Assembly: GCF_007556755.1 (NCBI RefSeq)
Contig: NZ_VJOO01000002.1
Span: 62,001-126,000, forward strand
Length of the DNA stretch: 64,000 bases
Direction: 5' to 3'
Source of the DNA: Tepidimonas fonticaldi
GTDB taxonomy: Bacteria; Pseudomonadota; Gammaproteobacteria; Burkholderiales; Burkholderiaceae_C
How positions within the stretch are numbered: position 1 is the first letter of the stretch; each line of letters begins with the position of its first letter. The translations under genes were made by a program, and so were the position numbers. Below the pieces are notes generated by a model, which saw nothing but the letters and a program-made list of their open reading frames with translations, made no database searches and had not been told where the DNA came from. Shown one piece after another: positions 32,023 through 41,261 of this stretch.

Positions 32023-33039
32023 ATGTATCAAGTCCGACGACCTTCGCGCAGCACCTTCGAGACCGTGCGCGGCCAGCGCTATCACCTGCGGGAGTGGGGC
32101 ACGCCCCACCCTGACCAACCGCCGCTGTGGCTGTTGCACGGGTGGATGGACGTGTCCGCGTCCTGGCAGTTCGTGGTCGATGCCTTGGCCCAAGAGCGCC
32201 ACTGCATCGCCCCCGACTGGCGCGGGTTTGGTCTGACGCGCTCCGCCCATCTGGACGACGACCCCCATGGCCCGCCGCCCTACGGCGAGGCCGATCACTA
32301 TCTGTTTGCCGATTACCTGGGCGATCTGGACTTTCTGTTGGTGCGCCTCAACCAGCGCTTGGGCCGCGCGCCGGACGCGCCCATCGACCTGGTCGGCCAC
32401 AGCATGGGGGGCAATGTCGCGATGCTGTACGCCGGCGTGCGGCCGACACGCGTGCGGCGACTGGTCAATCTGGAAGGGTTTGGCATGCCCGCCACACGGC
32501 CAGAGCAGGCCCCGCGCCGCTACGCCGCCTGGCTGGACGAACTCCACCAACTGGCCCAGGGTGAGCTGACGCTCAAGACCTACCCCGGCCAGGAAGGCGT
32601 GGCGCAGCGGCTGATGAAGACCAACCGCCGCCTGCCCGAGGACCGCGCCCGTTGGCTGGCCCAGCACTGGGCGCGGCCGGTGGACCCCGGCGCGCCGGAC
32701 GGCGAGTGGCGGATTCTGGGGGATCCGGCGCACAAGGTGCGCAGCAGCCAGCTCTACCGGCTGGACGAGGTCCTGGCCGTCTATGGCGCCATCGCCGCCC
32801 CGGTGCTGGCGGTGGAGGCCAGCGATGACAGCTTGGCGCAGTGGTTCCCGCGCGGGGAGCATTCGCTGGCCGAATACCACCGACGGCTGCAGGCGGTGCC
32901 CCGCTGCCGCATCGCGCGCGTCGAGGATGCCGGCCACATGCTGCACCACGACCAGCCGCAACGGGTGGCCGCCCTGATCGAGGCACACCTGGACGCGCCC
33001 GACGGTGCCGACGCCCCCCTGCACGGAGGGGCCGACTGA
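32023..33039 (+). CDS. Alpha/beta-hydrolase
   Basis: The 338-residue hydrolase has LLHGWMDVSASWQFVVD (oxyanion), DWRGFGLT, the nucleophile elbow DLVGHSMGGNVAMLYAG and the catalytic His in VEDAGHMLHHDQP. The acid is likely in VEASDDSLAQ. It resembles epoxide hydrolase/haloalkane dehalogenase-like esterases, but the substrate is unknown. Its stop is 1 nt before the start of the EamA transporter, so the two are co-transcribed. Confidence 0.87.
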   Translation: MYQVRRPSRSTFETVRGQRYHLREWGTPHPDQPPLWLLHGWMDVSASWQFVVDALAQERHCIAPDWRGFGLTRSAHLDDDPHGPPPYGEADHYLFADYLGDLDFLLVRLNQRLGRAPDAPIDLVGHSMGGNVAMLYAGVRPTRVRRLVNLEGFGMPATRPEQAPRRYAAWLDELHQLAQGELTLKTYPGQEGVAQRLMKTNRRLPEDRARWLAQHWARPVDPGAPDGEWRILGDPAHKVRSSQLYRLDEVLAVYGAIAAPVLAVEASDDSLAQWFPRGEHSLAEYHRRLQAVPRCRIARVEDAGHMLHHDQPQRVAALIEAHLDAPDGADAPLHGGAD

Positions 33040-33040
33040 C

Positions 33041-33919
33041 ATGGCGGGCGCAACCTGGAAGACCGACCTGCTCATGGTCGGCGTGGCAGCCATCTGGGGC
33101 TCCACCTTCGTCGCCCAGCAAATGGGCATGGACAGCGTCGGGCCGTTCACCTACACAGCGGCACGCATGGTGCTGGGTGTGCTGCTCATCGCGCCGCTGT
33201 GGTGGTGGCGGGGCGGCCCGTTCGCCGCCGTGCCGCGCGTGGACAGCCGCGGGCTATGGCGCGACGGCACGCTGCTGGGGCTGGTGCTGTTTTCGGCCAT
33301 CAACCTGCAGCAGGTGGGCCTGCTGGGCACCAGTGTGTCCAACGCCGGCTTTATCACCGGGCTGTACGTGGTGCTGGTGCCGATCCTGATGCGCCTGCTG
33401 GGTCAGCCGGTGGGCCTGCCCGTGTGGCTGGCGGTGGCGCTGGCGGCTGTGGGGCTGTACTTTTTGAGCGTCAAGCCCGACGCCACCATCGCGCCGGGCG
33501 ATTGGCTGCAGTTGGGCGGGGCCGGCTTGTGGGCCGTCCATGTGCTGCTGGTCGGACATTGGGCGCGGCGCCATGACGCCATCCGACTGTCCATCGTGCA
33601 GTATGCGGTCGCCGGGGCGCTGTCCTGGGTGGCGGCCCTGTGGCGGAACGAGGCGATCACCGCCGACGCCCTGACCGGCGCGGCGGGCGCCATCGCCTGG
33701 GGTGGCATCCTGTCGATCGGCATCGCCTACACGCTGCAGGTCGTGGCCCAGCGCACCGCCAAGGCGTCGCATGCTGCGGTCATCTACAGCAGCGAGGGCG
33801 TGTTTGCCGCCATCGGCGGCTGGTGGATCCTGGGTGAGGCCATCGGCTGGCGCGGATGGGGCGGTGCGGCCCTGATCCTGGCCGGCATGCTGCTTGCGCA
33901 ATTGGGCCGCCGATCCTGA
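33041..33919 (+). CDS. DMT-superfamily (EamA) transporter
   Basis: The 292-residue protein has about ten membrane segments in two EamA repeats. The first starts LLMVGVAAIWGSTFVAQQMG and the second includes SIGIAYTLQVVAQRTAKASH and AAIGGWWILGEAIGW. Such carriers export metabolites or drugs, with substrate unknown. The ATG at 33041 follows the hydrolase stop by 1 nt. GGAGG lies 12 nt upstream. Confidence 0.88.
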   Translation: MAGATWKTDLLMVGVAAIWGSTFVAQQMGMDSVGPFTYTAARMVLGVLLIAPLWWWRGGPFAAVPRVDSRGLWRDGTLLGLVLFSAINLQQVGLLGTSVSNAGFITGLYVVLVPILMRLLGQPVGLPVWLAVALAAVGLYFLSVKPDATIAPGDWLQLGGAGLWAVHVLLVGHWARRHDAIRLSIVQYAVAGALSWVAALWRNEAITADALTGAAGAIAWGGILSIGIAYTLQVVAQRTAKASHAAVIYSSEGVFAAIGGWWILGEAIGWRGWGGAALILAGMLLAQLGRRS

Positions 33920-34006
33920 GCGGCGCGGCCGCCCGCGCACGCCCGGCGTAGGCGCCTACATGCGAAAATGCGGGGTTTTCGAACGTCCGTCACCCGAAAG
34001 ATCGCC

Positions 34007-35111
34007 ATGGAAGCCGAACGCCTCAACGCCCTTGCCAACCGATTGCAAGACCTGACGCAGCGCGTCGCCGACTTGCGGAGGTTTCTTTGACTACGATGCC
34101 AAGGCGCTGAAGCTGTCCGAGGTCAACGCCGCGCTGGAAGACCCGGGCGTGTGGAACGACCCCAAGCGCGCGCAGGAACTGGCCAAAGAAAAGAAGTCGC
34201 TCGAAGACGTGGTGCTGGTGCTGGACCGGCTGGCACAGGAGCTGGCCGACAACACCGAACTGTTCGAGATGTCGCGCGCCGAGGGTGACGACGCCGGGCT
34301 GGAAACCATCGAGGCCGACGTGGCGCGCATCGCGCCGGAGGTCGAAAAGCTCGAATTCCGGCGCATGTTCAACAACCCCGCCGACCCCAACAACTGCTTC
34401 ATCGACATCCAGGCCGGTGCGGGCGGGACCGAAGCGTGCGACTGGGCGCAGATGCTGCTGCGCCAGTACCTGCGCTACGCCGAGCGCAAGGGCTTCAAGG
34501 CCACGGTCGAAGACGAGCAGCCCGGCGACACCGCCGGCATCAAAAGCGCCACCATCAAGGTCGAGGGCGACTACGCCTTCGGGTTGCTGCGCACCGAAAC
34601 CGGCGTGCACCGCCTGGTGCGCAAGTCCCCGTTCGATTCTTCCGGCGGGCGCCACACCTCGTTCGCCTCGGTGTTCGTCTACCCTGAAATCGACGACTCG
34701 ATCGAGGTCGAGATCAACCCCGCCGACGTGCGCGTCGACACCTACCGCGCCAGCGGCGCCGGCGGTCAGCACATCAACAAAACCGACTCGGCGGTGCGCC
34801 TGACGCACATCCCCACCGGCATCGTCGTCACCGCGCAGGACAGCCGCAGCCAGCACTCCAACCGCGACTTGGCGTGGCAGCGTCTGCGCTCCAAGCTGTA
34901 CGAGCTGGAGATGCGCAAGCGCATGGAAACGCAGCAGCAGCTCGAAGCCACCAAGACCGACGTCGGCTGGGGCCACCAGATCCGCAGCTACGTGCTGGAC
35001 CAAAGCCGCATCAAGGACCTGCGCACCAACGTCGAAGTCTCCAATACGCAAAAAGTGCTGGATGGCGATCTCGACGTGTTCATCGAAGCCTCGCTCAAGC
35101 AGGGCGTCTGA
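34007..35111 (+). CDS. prfB: Peptide chain release factor 2, with programmed +1 frameshift
   Basis: RF2 ends translation at UGA and UAA. The first 27 codons (34007-34087) end in an in-frame TGA at 34088-34090, and the rest is read after a +1 shift with GAC at 34089-34091. The slippery region is CTTTGAC, with a Shine-Dalgarno-like GGAGG 3 nt before CTT, as in the E. coli RF2 autoregulatory site. The joined protein, about 367 residues, has the SPF codon-recognition motif ([11 protein letters not shown]) and GGQ ([17 protein letters not shown]). A tool that ignores the shift would start at 34149 and lose the N-terminus. Confidence 0.96.
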
Positions 35112-35137
35112 CCCCCTCCCCCACCAGGACCGCACCC

Positions 35138-37801
35138 ATGACCGCCATGCGTGAAGGCAGCCCCCGCATCGTGCGCCGCGAGGATTACGCGCCGCCGGCG
35201 TACTGGATCGACACCGTCGATCTGACCTTCGACCTCGACCCGGCCAAGACGCGCGTGCTCAACCGCATGCGCGTGCGCCGCAACCCGGACGTGCCGGCGC
35301 AGCCGCTGCGGCTGGACGGCGAGGAGCTCAACCTCGCGCGCGTGCTGGTCAACGGCCAGGGCACCAGCTTCCGGCTGGACGGCAACCAGCTCGTGCTGGA
35401 GGCCCTGCCCGAAGGCCCCGAGCCGTTCGAGCTGGAGATCTTCACCACCTGCGCGCCGGAGAAGAACACCCAGCTGATGGGCCTCTACGTCAGCCAGGGC
35501 ACCTTCTTCACGCAGTGCGAGGCCGAGGGGTTCCGGCGCATCACCTACTTCCTGGACCGGCCCGACGTCATGGCCACCTACACCGTGACGCTGCGCGCCG
35601 ACAAGAAGCGTTATCCCGTCCTGCTGTCCAACGGCAACCTGGTCGAAAGTGGCGACCTGGACGGCGGCCGCCACTACGCCAAGTGGGTCGATCCGCACCG
35701 CAAGCCGTGCTACCTGTTCGCGCTGGTGGCCGGCGACCTGGTCTGCCGCAGCCAGCCGATCGTCAGCCGCCACGGCACCGAGCACCTGCTGCAGATCTAC
35801 GTGCGCCAGGCGGACCTGGACAAGACCGAGCACGCGCTGCAGTCGCTGATGGCGGCCATCGCCTGGGACGAGACGCGCTTCGGCCTGCCGCTGGATCTGG
35901 AGCGCTTCATGGTGGTCGCCACCGGCGACTTCAACATGGGCGCGATGGAGAACAAGGGCCTCAACATCTTCAACACCAAGTACGTGCTGGCCAACCCGGC
36001 CACCGCCACCGACACCGACTACGCCAACATCGAGTCGGTGGTGGCGCACGAGTATTTCCACAACTGGACCGGCAACCGCGTCACCTGCCGCGACTGGTTC
36101 CAGCTGAGCCTCAAGGAGGGGCTGACGGTCTTCCGCGACCAGGAATTCAGCCAGGACATGGCCGGCAGCCCCTCGGCGCGCGCCGTCAAGCGCATCGAGG
36201 ACGTGCGCGTGCTGCGCACCGTGCAGTTCCCGGAGGACGCCGGCCCGATGGCGCACCCGGTGCGCCCCGATCAGTACGCCGAGATCAACAATTTCTACAC
36301 CGTCACGGTGTACGAGAAGGGCGCCGAGGTCGTGCGGATGATGCAGACCCTGGTCGGCCGCGACGGCTTCGCGCGGGGCTTGAAGCTCTACTTCGAGCGT
36401 CACGACGGCCAGGCCGTCACCTGCGACGACTTCGCGCAGGCCATGGCGGACGCCAACCCCGACAGCGAACTGGCGCGCCGGCTGCCGCAGTTCAAGCGCT
36501 GGTATTCGCAGGCCGGCACGCCGCGCGTGCACGCCCGCGGCCACTACGACCCCGAGGCGCGCACCTACACGCTGACGCTGCGGCAGAGCTGCCCGCCGAC
36601 GCCGGGCCAGCCGGTCAAGGAGCCGTTCGTCATCCCGGTGGCGCTGGGGCTGCTGGACGCCCAGGGCCACGCGCTGCCGCACACCGAGCGGCTGGTGGTG
36701 CTGCATGAGCCCGAGACCACCGTCGTCTTCGAGGGGATGGACGCCGCCCCGGTGCCGTCGCTGCTGCGCGGTTTCAGCGCTCCGGTGATCCTGGAGCACG
36801 AGCTGACGGATGACGAGCTGCGCACGCTGCTGGCACACGACACCGACGCCTTCAATCGCTGGGAGGCCGGCCAGCAACTCGCGCTGCGGCGGGCGCTGGC
36901 GGCGGTGCGCGCCGACGGCCCGGTGCACGAGCCGCTCGATGCGCCGTTCCTCGAGGCGATGCGCGCGGTGCTGCGCCACCCCACGCTGGATGCGGCGTTC
37001 AAGGAGCTGGTGCTGACGCTGCCGGCCGAGACCTACATCGCCGAGCAGCTCGACGCCGTCGATCCGCAGCGCATCCACGCGGTGCGCGAGGCGATGCGCC
37101 GCCAGCTCGCGCACGCGCTGCACGAAGACTGGGTCTGGGCCTACGAGCAGCACAGGGACAACGGCGCCTACCGGCCCGACCCGGTCAGCGCCGGGCGGCG
37201 GGCGCTCGCGGGGCTGGCCCTGCAGATGCTGTGCCTGGCCGCGCGCGACAACGGCAACCCGGTCTGGCCCGGCAAGACCTACCAGCGCTTCAAGGACGCC
37301 ACCAACATGACCGACCGCTACGCGGCGCTCAGCGCCCTGGTCACGGCCGGGCACGAGCTGGCGGCGCGCGCGCTGGAGCAGTTCCACGCCCGCTTCCGCG
37401 ACGAGGAGCTGGTGCTGGACAAGTGGTTTGCGCTGCAAGCCGGCGCCCCCGACCGCGACGGCGACGCGCTGCCACGCGTGCAGGCGCTGCTGCAGCACCC
37501 GGACTTCAACCTGCGCAACCCCAACCGCGCGCGCAGCCTCATCAGCACCTTCTGTCACGCCAACCCGGCGGGCTTGCATCGCGCCGACGGTGCGGGCTAC
37601 GCGTTTTGGCGCGACCGGGTGCTGGAGATCGACGCGTTCAACCCGCAGGTCGCCGCGCGCCTGGCGCGTGCGTTGGACCGCTGGCGCAAACTGGCCGAGC
37701 CTTACCGCAGCGCGGCGCGCGCCGCCATCGAAGCGGTGGCCGCGCACGAGGGCCTCAGCACCGACGTGCGCGAAGTTGTCAGCCGCGCCTTGGCCGATTG
37801 A
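35138..37801 (+). CDS. pepN: Aminopeptidase N
   Basis: The 887-residue M1 metallopeptidase removes N-terminal residues from peptides in the cytoplasm. The exopeptidase motif GAMENKG and the zinc motif HEYFHNW (HExxH) with the third ligand in LKEGLTVFRDQE are intact. The C-terminal half is the helical DUF3458 domain of the E. coli PepN type. The ATG at 35138 gives MTAMREGSPRIVRREDYAPP. It follows prfB by 26 bp and precedes fbp by 18 bp. Confidence 0.97.
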   Translation: MTAMREGSPRIVRREDYAPPAYWIDTVDLTFDLDPAKTRVLNRMRVRRNPDVPAQPLRLDGEELNLARVLVNGQGTSFRLDGNQLVLEALPEGPEPFELEIFTTCAPEKNTQLMGLYVSQGTFFTQCEAEGFRRITYFLDRPDVMATYTVTLRADKKRYPVLLSNGNLVESGDLDGGRHYAKWVDPHRKPCYLFALVAGDLVCRSQPIVSRHGTEHLLQIYVRQADLDKTEHALQSLMAAIAWDETRFGLPLDLERFMVVATGDFNMGAMENKGLNIFNTKYVLANPATATDTDYANIESVVAHEYFHNWTGNRVTCRDWFQLSLKEGLTVFRDQEFSQDMAGSPSARAVKRIEDVRVLRTVQFPEDAGPMAHPVRPDQYAEINNFYTVTVYEKGAEVVRMMQTLVGRDGFARGLKLYFERHDGQAVTCDDFAQAMADANPDSELARRLPQFKRWYSQAGTPRVHARGHYDPEARTYTLTLRQSCPPTPGQPVKEPFVIPVALGLLDAQGHALPHTERLVVLHEPETTVVFEGMDAAPVPSLLRGFSAPVILEHELTDDELRTLLAHDTDAFNRWEAGQQLALRRALAAVRADGPVHEPLDAPFLEAMRAVLRHPTLDAAFKELVLTLPAETYIAEQLDAVDPQRIHAVREAMRRQLAHALHEDWVWAYEQHRDNGAYRPDPVSAGRRALAGLALQMLCLAARDNGNPVWPGKTYQRFKDATNMTDRYAALSALVTAGHELAARALEQFHARFRDEELVLDKWFALQAGAPDRDGDALPRVQALLQHPDFNLRNPNRARSLISTFCHANPAGLHRADGAGYAFWRDRVLEIDAFNPQVAARLARALDRWRKLAEPYRSAARAAIEAVAAHEGLSTDVREVVSRALAD

Positions 37802-37819
37802 CACCCCAGGAGCCTCACG

Positions 37820-38872
37820 ATGACCCCCAGCTCTGTGTCCCTGACCCGCTACCTGATCGAGCAGCAGCGCGTGCACGGCGCCATCACGCCGCAGCTGCGG
37901 CTGCTGCTGGAAGTCGTCGCGCGCGCCTGCAAGCGCATCGCCATCGCCGTTGGCAAAGGCGCGCTGGGCGGGGTGTTGGGCAACGCCGGCACCGAGAATA
38001 TCCAGGGCGAGGTGCAGAAGAAGCTCGACGTCATCGCCAACGAGGTGCTGATCGAGGCCAACGAATGGGGCGGCCACCTGGCGGCGATGGCCTCCGAGGA
38101 GCTGGATGGCATCCACCCGATCCCGAACCGCTACCCGCAGGGCGAATACCTGCTGCTGTTCGACCCGCTGGACGGCTCCAGCAACATCGACTGCAACGTC
38201 AGCATCGGCACCATCTTCTCGGTGCTCAAGCGCCAGCACGACGACCCCACCGTCATCGAGCCGGTCAGCGAGACCGACTTCCTGCAGCCCGGCCGCGAGC
38301 AGGTCGCCGCTGGCTACTGCATCTACGGTCCGCAGACGACGCTGGTGCTCACCGTCGGCAACGGCGTGGCGATGTTCACGCTCGACCGCGAACAGGGCGC
38401 CTGGGTGCTGATCCAGGACCAGGTGCGCATCCCCGAAGACACGCGCGAGTTCGCCATCAACATGAGCAACTGGCGCCACTGGGCCGCACCGGTGCGCCGC
38501 TACATCGAGGAGTGCCTGGCCGGCGCGGAAGGCCCGCGCGGCAAGGACTTCAACATGCGCTGGATCGCCAGCATGGTGGCCGATGTGCACCGCATCCTGA
38601 CGCGCGGCGGCATCTTCATGTACCCGTGGGACAAACGCGAGCCCCACAAGCCCGGCAAGCTGCGCCTGATGTACGAGGCCAACCCGATGGGCTGGATCGT
38701 CGAGCAGGCGGGCGGTGCCGCCACCGACGGACGCTGCCGCATCCTCGACATCGAGCCGAAGGGCCTGCACGACCGCGTGGCGGTGATCCTCGGCTCGAAG
38801 AACGAGGTCGAGCGCGTGACGCGCTACCACCAGGAAGCGCAGACCGCCGAAACCCCGACGAACGCGCTATAA
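37820..38872 (+). CDS. fbp: Fructose-1,6-bisphosphatase class 1
   Basis: The 350-residue enzyme dephosphorylates fructose 1,6-bisphosphate in gluconeogenesis. The metal-binding [14 protein letters not shown] motif, [15 protein letters not shown] and [20 protein letters not shown] are diagnostic. CAGGAG stands upstream of the ATG. Its TAA stop overlaps a TATAAT hexamer (38868-38873) that probably serves the tRNA-Thr gene. Confidence 0.97.
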   Translation: MTPSSVSLTRYLIEQQRVHGAITPQLRLLLEVVARACKRIAIAVGKGALGGVLGNAGTENIQGEVQKKLDVIANEVLIEANEWGGHLAAMASEELDGIHPIPNRYPQGEYLLLFDPLDGSSNIDCNVSIGTIFSVLKRQHDDPTVIEPVSETDFLQPGREQVAAGYCIYGPQTTLVLTVGNGVAMFTLDREQGAWVLIQDQVRIPEDTREFAINMSNWRHWAAPVRRYIEECLAGAEGPRGKDFNMRWIASMVADVHRILTRGGIFMYPWDKREPHKPGKLRLMYEANPMGWIVEQAGGAATDGRCRILDIEPKGLHDRVAVILGSKNEVERVTRYHQEAQTAETPTNAL

Positions 38873-38919
38873 TTTTGGCTTTCCGCGATACTGCCAGCCA
38901 CCGGTCGGCAAGTCGCCAT

Positions 38920-38995
<76 letters not shown>

Positions 38996-39011
38996 GAAAA
39001 ATCAACAACTT

Positions 39012-39036
39012 AGCCCGCATCCGAGCGGGCTTTTTT
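39012..39036 (+). terminator. Intrinsic terminator after tRNA-Thr
   Basis: A perfect 7-bp stem AGCCCGC/GCGGGCT with a 6-nt loop (ATCCGA) ends in six T residues. It lies 17 nt past the tRNA-Thr CCA and just before the convergent diguanylate cyclase gene. Confidence 0.88.
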
Positions 39037-39051
39037 GTGGGCGCCCGGACG

Positions 39052-40227
39052 TCAGGCGGCCCCAGTCCCCGCGTCCGCGGCAACCACTGTGCGATTGCGG
39101 CCACTCCGCTTGGCCTCGTACATCGCTTGGTCTGCCCGGTGCAGCACGGCCTCCAGCGTGACCGATTCCGTGCCCAAGACACTGGCAACACCCAAACTGG
39201 CCGTCACCGGAACCCCCAACGTGGGAATACACACGCGTGCCAGACCTTCCCGCAGCTTATCCGCCAGATGCCATGCCTGCTCGGCCGATGTGTCGGGCAG
39301 CAGCAACACGAACTCTTCACCGCCGAAACGGGCCACGCGATCGGTCTGCCGCGTCGAGCCCGCCATGTACCGCGCCGTCTGCCGCAGCACCTCATCCCCC
39401 ACGGCATGCCCATGACGGTCGTTGATGGCCTTGAAGTGATCCAAGTCGAGCATGATCAGCGTCAGCGGCGCCCCCAACCGCCGGGCGCGAGCCAATTCGT
39501 GCTCGGCCTGCCGCACGAACTCGCGACGATTGAGCAGGCCCGTGAGCGGATCGCGCGTGGCCAGGGCCTCGAGCTCGGCGCGCTGGGCCTCCAACTGCCG
39601 GTTGGATTCGGCGAGCGCACGCTGCAGCAGCTCGGTGCGCGCGTAGTGGCGCCAAAATAGAATGCTGACCAGAATGGCCAGTGCCGTGGCCGAGGCGGCA
39701 TTCATGCGGTTGGTGGCGAGCACAGCGGGGTCGTCGGTGGTGCCACCCAATACCCACGCCAGCGCCACCCACGCCATCCCCATCAGCCCCACCATGGTGG
39801 ACGGCCGCAGCAGCAACACGATGGCCACGCCGACCGCCGCGTTGACATAGGGGTTGACGCTGCTGCTGACCGCCTGATCCATCACGGTCAACACAATCGC
39901 CCAGGCGAGCACCACCGCCGAGACGGCCAATGGCAGGATTCGACCCACGATGGGCAACACCGGCCGGGCGTGCAGGCGACGCGCAAGCCACCCCGTCAAG
40001 GCCATGACGACAGCCATAGCGCCATGGGCTGTCGCGATCTGTCGCGCCCAGCCGTCGCGCACGGGCTCGTCAAAGGTCAAGAGACCAAACACGGCGATGT
40101 GCACCGCATTCAGCGCCACCAGCACCCAAGCGGCGAGGGACAACACCTGCAGATTGCGCCGCACGGCGCTGTCCTGCACCTGTCGGTCCTCGTCGGCCCA
40201 GCGGCGCCACGTTTCGCGTATCGTCAT
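39052..40227 (-). CDS. Membrane diguanylate cyclase (GGDEF family)
   Basis: The 391-residue protein has about six membrane segments in its first 190 residues, a short coiled linker (LAESNRQLEAQRAELEAL) and a C-terminal GGDEF domain that makes c-di-GMP from GTP. The active motif is GGEEF in RVARFGGEEFVLLLPD. The RQTD just upstream matches the RxxD product-inhibition site. No known sensor domain is recognised in the membrane part. It is divergent from yggU. Confidence 0.92.
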   Translation of the reverse strand: MTIRETWRRWADEDRQVQDSAVRRNLQVLSLAAWVLVALNAVHIAVFGLLTFDEPVRDGWARQIATAHGAMAVVMALTGWLARRLHARPVLPIVGRILPLAVSAVVLAWAIVLTVMDQAVSSSVNPYVNAAVGVAIVLLLRPSTMVGLMGMAWVALAWVLGGTTDDPAVLATNRMNAASATALAILVSILFWRHYARTELLQRALAESNRQLEAQRAELEALATRDPLTGLLNRREFVRQAEHELARARRLGAPLTLIMLDLDHFKAINDRHGHAVGDEVLRQTARYMAGSTRQTDRVARFGGEEFVLLLPDTSAEQAWHLADKLREGLARVCIPTLGVPVTASLGVASVLGTESVTLEAVLHRADQAMYEAKRSGRNRTVVAADAGTGAA

Positions 40228-40259
40228 GGTTCACCCATCATAAGCAGCCCCTGACCCCG

Positions 40260-40523
40260 ATGGCCGTTCTCGTCGTCTACTGCCAGCCCGGCGCGCGGCA
40301 GACCCGCATCGCCGGTCTGCACGACGGTAAGCCCAAAGTGCAACTGCAGGCCCCGCCAGTGGACGGGGCCGCCAACGAAGCCCTGATCGCATTCGTCGCC
40401 CGGCGCTGCGGGGTGCCGCGCTCGCAGGTGCGCATCACCCACGGTCACACGAGCCGGCTCAAACGGCTGGCCATCGACGGGCTGGACGATGCGGCCGCCC
40501 TGTCGGCGCTGATGGACGGATGA
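40260..40523 (+). CDS. DUF167/YggU family protein
   Basis: The 87-residue protein matches YggU-type DUF167 proteins: VYCQPGARQTRIAG, the conserved PPVDGAANEALIAF and RCGVPRSQVRITHGHTSRLK. The family is widespread and structurally known, but its function is unsettled. It is 3 bp from the end of the convergent TetR gene. Confidence 0.9.
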   Translation: MAVLVVYCQPGARQTRIAGLHDGKPKVQLQAPPVDGAANEALIAFVARRCGVPRSQVRITHGHTSRLKRLAIDGLDDAAALSALMDG

Positions 40524-40526
40524 CCC

Positions 40527-41204
40527 TCACGGTTCCGCTCTGCCTGGATCGTCGCCAGCAGCGCCGGGGGCGGCCCCGCTGAGAAACCGCCGCACCACCC
40601 CCCGCACATGCCGCCGGCGGCGGCCCTCGTCGGCGAGGCGCAATGGCTGGCGGTAGAGGATGCGCGCGAGTTCCAGCCCCATCGCCATGCCGAGGAGCAT
40701 CTCGGCGTCGCGCTCGGCCGCGGGCCATGCGCGGCCCTGTGCGGCGGCGTGGCGGCGCAGCAGGGCGGCCACCGCGTCGATGGCCTGCTGCGGCCCGAGG
40801 CGCCAGATGCGCTGCAGGTCGGCCTGCGGCTGCGGTAAGGCCGCGATGGCCTGCAAATAGGCCTGGTAGGCCGGCTCGGTGACGAAGGCCAGCATCGAGT
40901 CGAGGAAGCGCTCCAGCACCTCGGCCAGGGCTGCCGCATCCGCTGGGGCGGCATCCAGGGCGTCCAGCAGCGGCTGGGCCTCGCGCAGCACGAGCGCTTC
41001 CAGTAAGGCATCGCGGTGCGGCCAGCGGCGGTACAGCGTCGCCTTCGAGACGCCACTTGAGCGCGCCACCGCCTCCATTGTCAGCGCCGCCGGCCCGCCG
41101 GTCAGCAGCAGCGCGCGGCCGGCGGCCAGGATCTGCTCATCCTTGCGGGTGTCGGGGGGGCGGCCCGGCGCGCCGCTGCGCGCGCCGGCGGTCGGTGGGG
41201 TCAT
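40527..41204 (-). CDS. TetR-family transcriptional regulator of the adjacent RND efflux genes
   Basis: The 225-residue protein has an N-terminal TetR helix-turn-helix (about residues 25-70, LTMEAVARSSGVSKATLYRRW) and a ligand-binding helical C-terminus. It is divergent from the periplasmic adaptor and RND genes, and a palindrome lies in the 57-bp gap, so it is very probably their repressor. The inducer is unknown. The ATG at 41204 was chosen because the frame reaches into the operator region beyond it. Confidence 0.88.
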   Translation of the reverse strand: MTPPTAGARSGAPGRPPDTRKDEQILAAGRALLLTGGPAALTMEAVARSSGVSKATLYRRWPHRDALLEALVLREAQPLLDALDAAPADAAALAEVLERFLDSMLAFVTEPAYQAYLQAIAALPQPQADLQRIWRLGPQQAIDAVAALLRRHAAAQGRAWPAAERDAEMLLGMAMGLELARILYRQPLRLADEGRRRRHVRGVVRRFLSGAAPGAAGDDPGRAEP

Positions 41205-41213
41205 GGGGTTTAC

Positions 41214-41229
41214 TGTACGATACCGTTCA
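41214..41229. promoter_or_regulatory. Candidate TetR operator
   Basis: TGTACGATACCGTTCA is an imperfect 16-bp palindrome (12 of 16 positions symmetric; the core ACGATACCGT is 8 of 10). It lies between the divergent tetR start (41204) and the adaptor start (41262). AcrR/TetR-type regulators commonly bind ATACCGTT-like palindromes at such places. Confidence 0.5.
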
Positions 41230-41261
41230 CTTATTGCCAAGCCGAGCCGGAGGACACCCCC

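Noticed and set aside
34988-38830. A 1,280-codon open frame on the minus strand opposite prfB, pepN and fbp
   Set aside because: It is antisense to three securely identified genes, with low-complexity Val/Ala/Arg/His composition typical of high-GC shadow frames.
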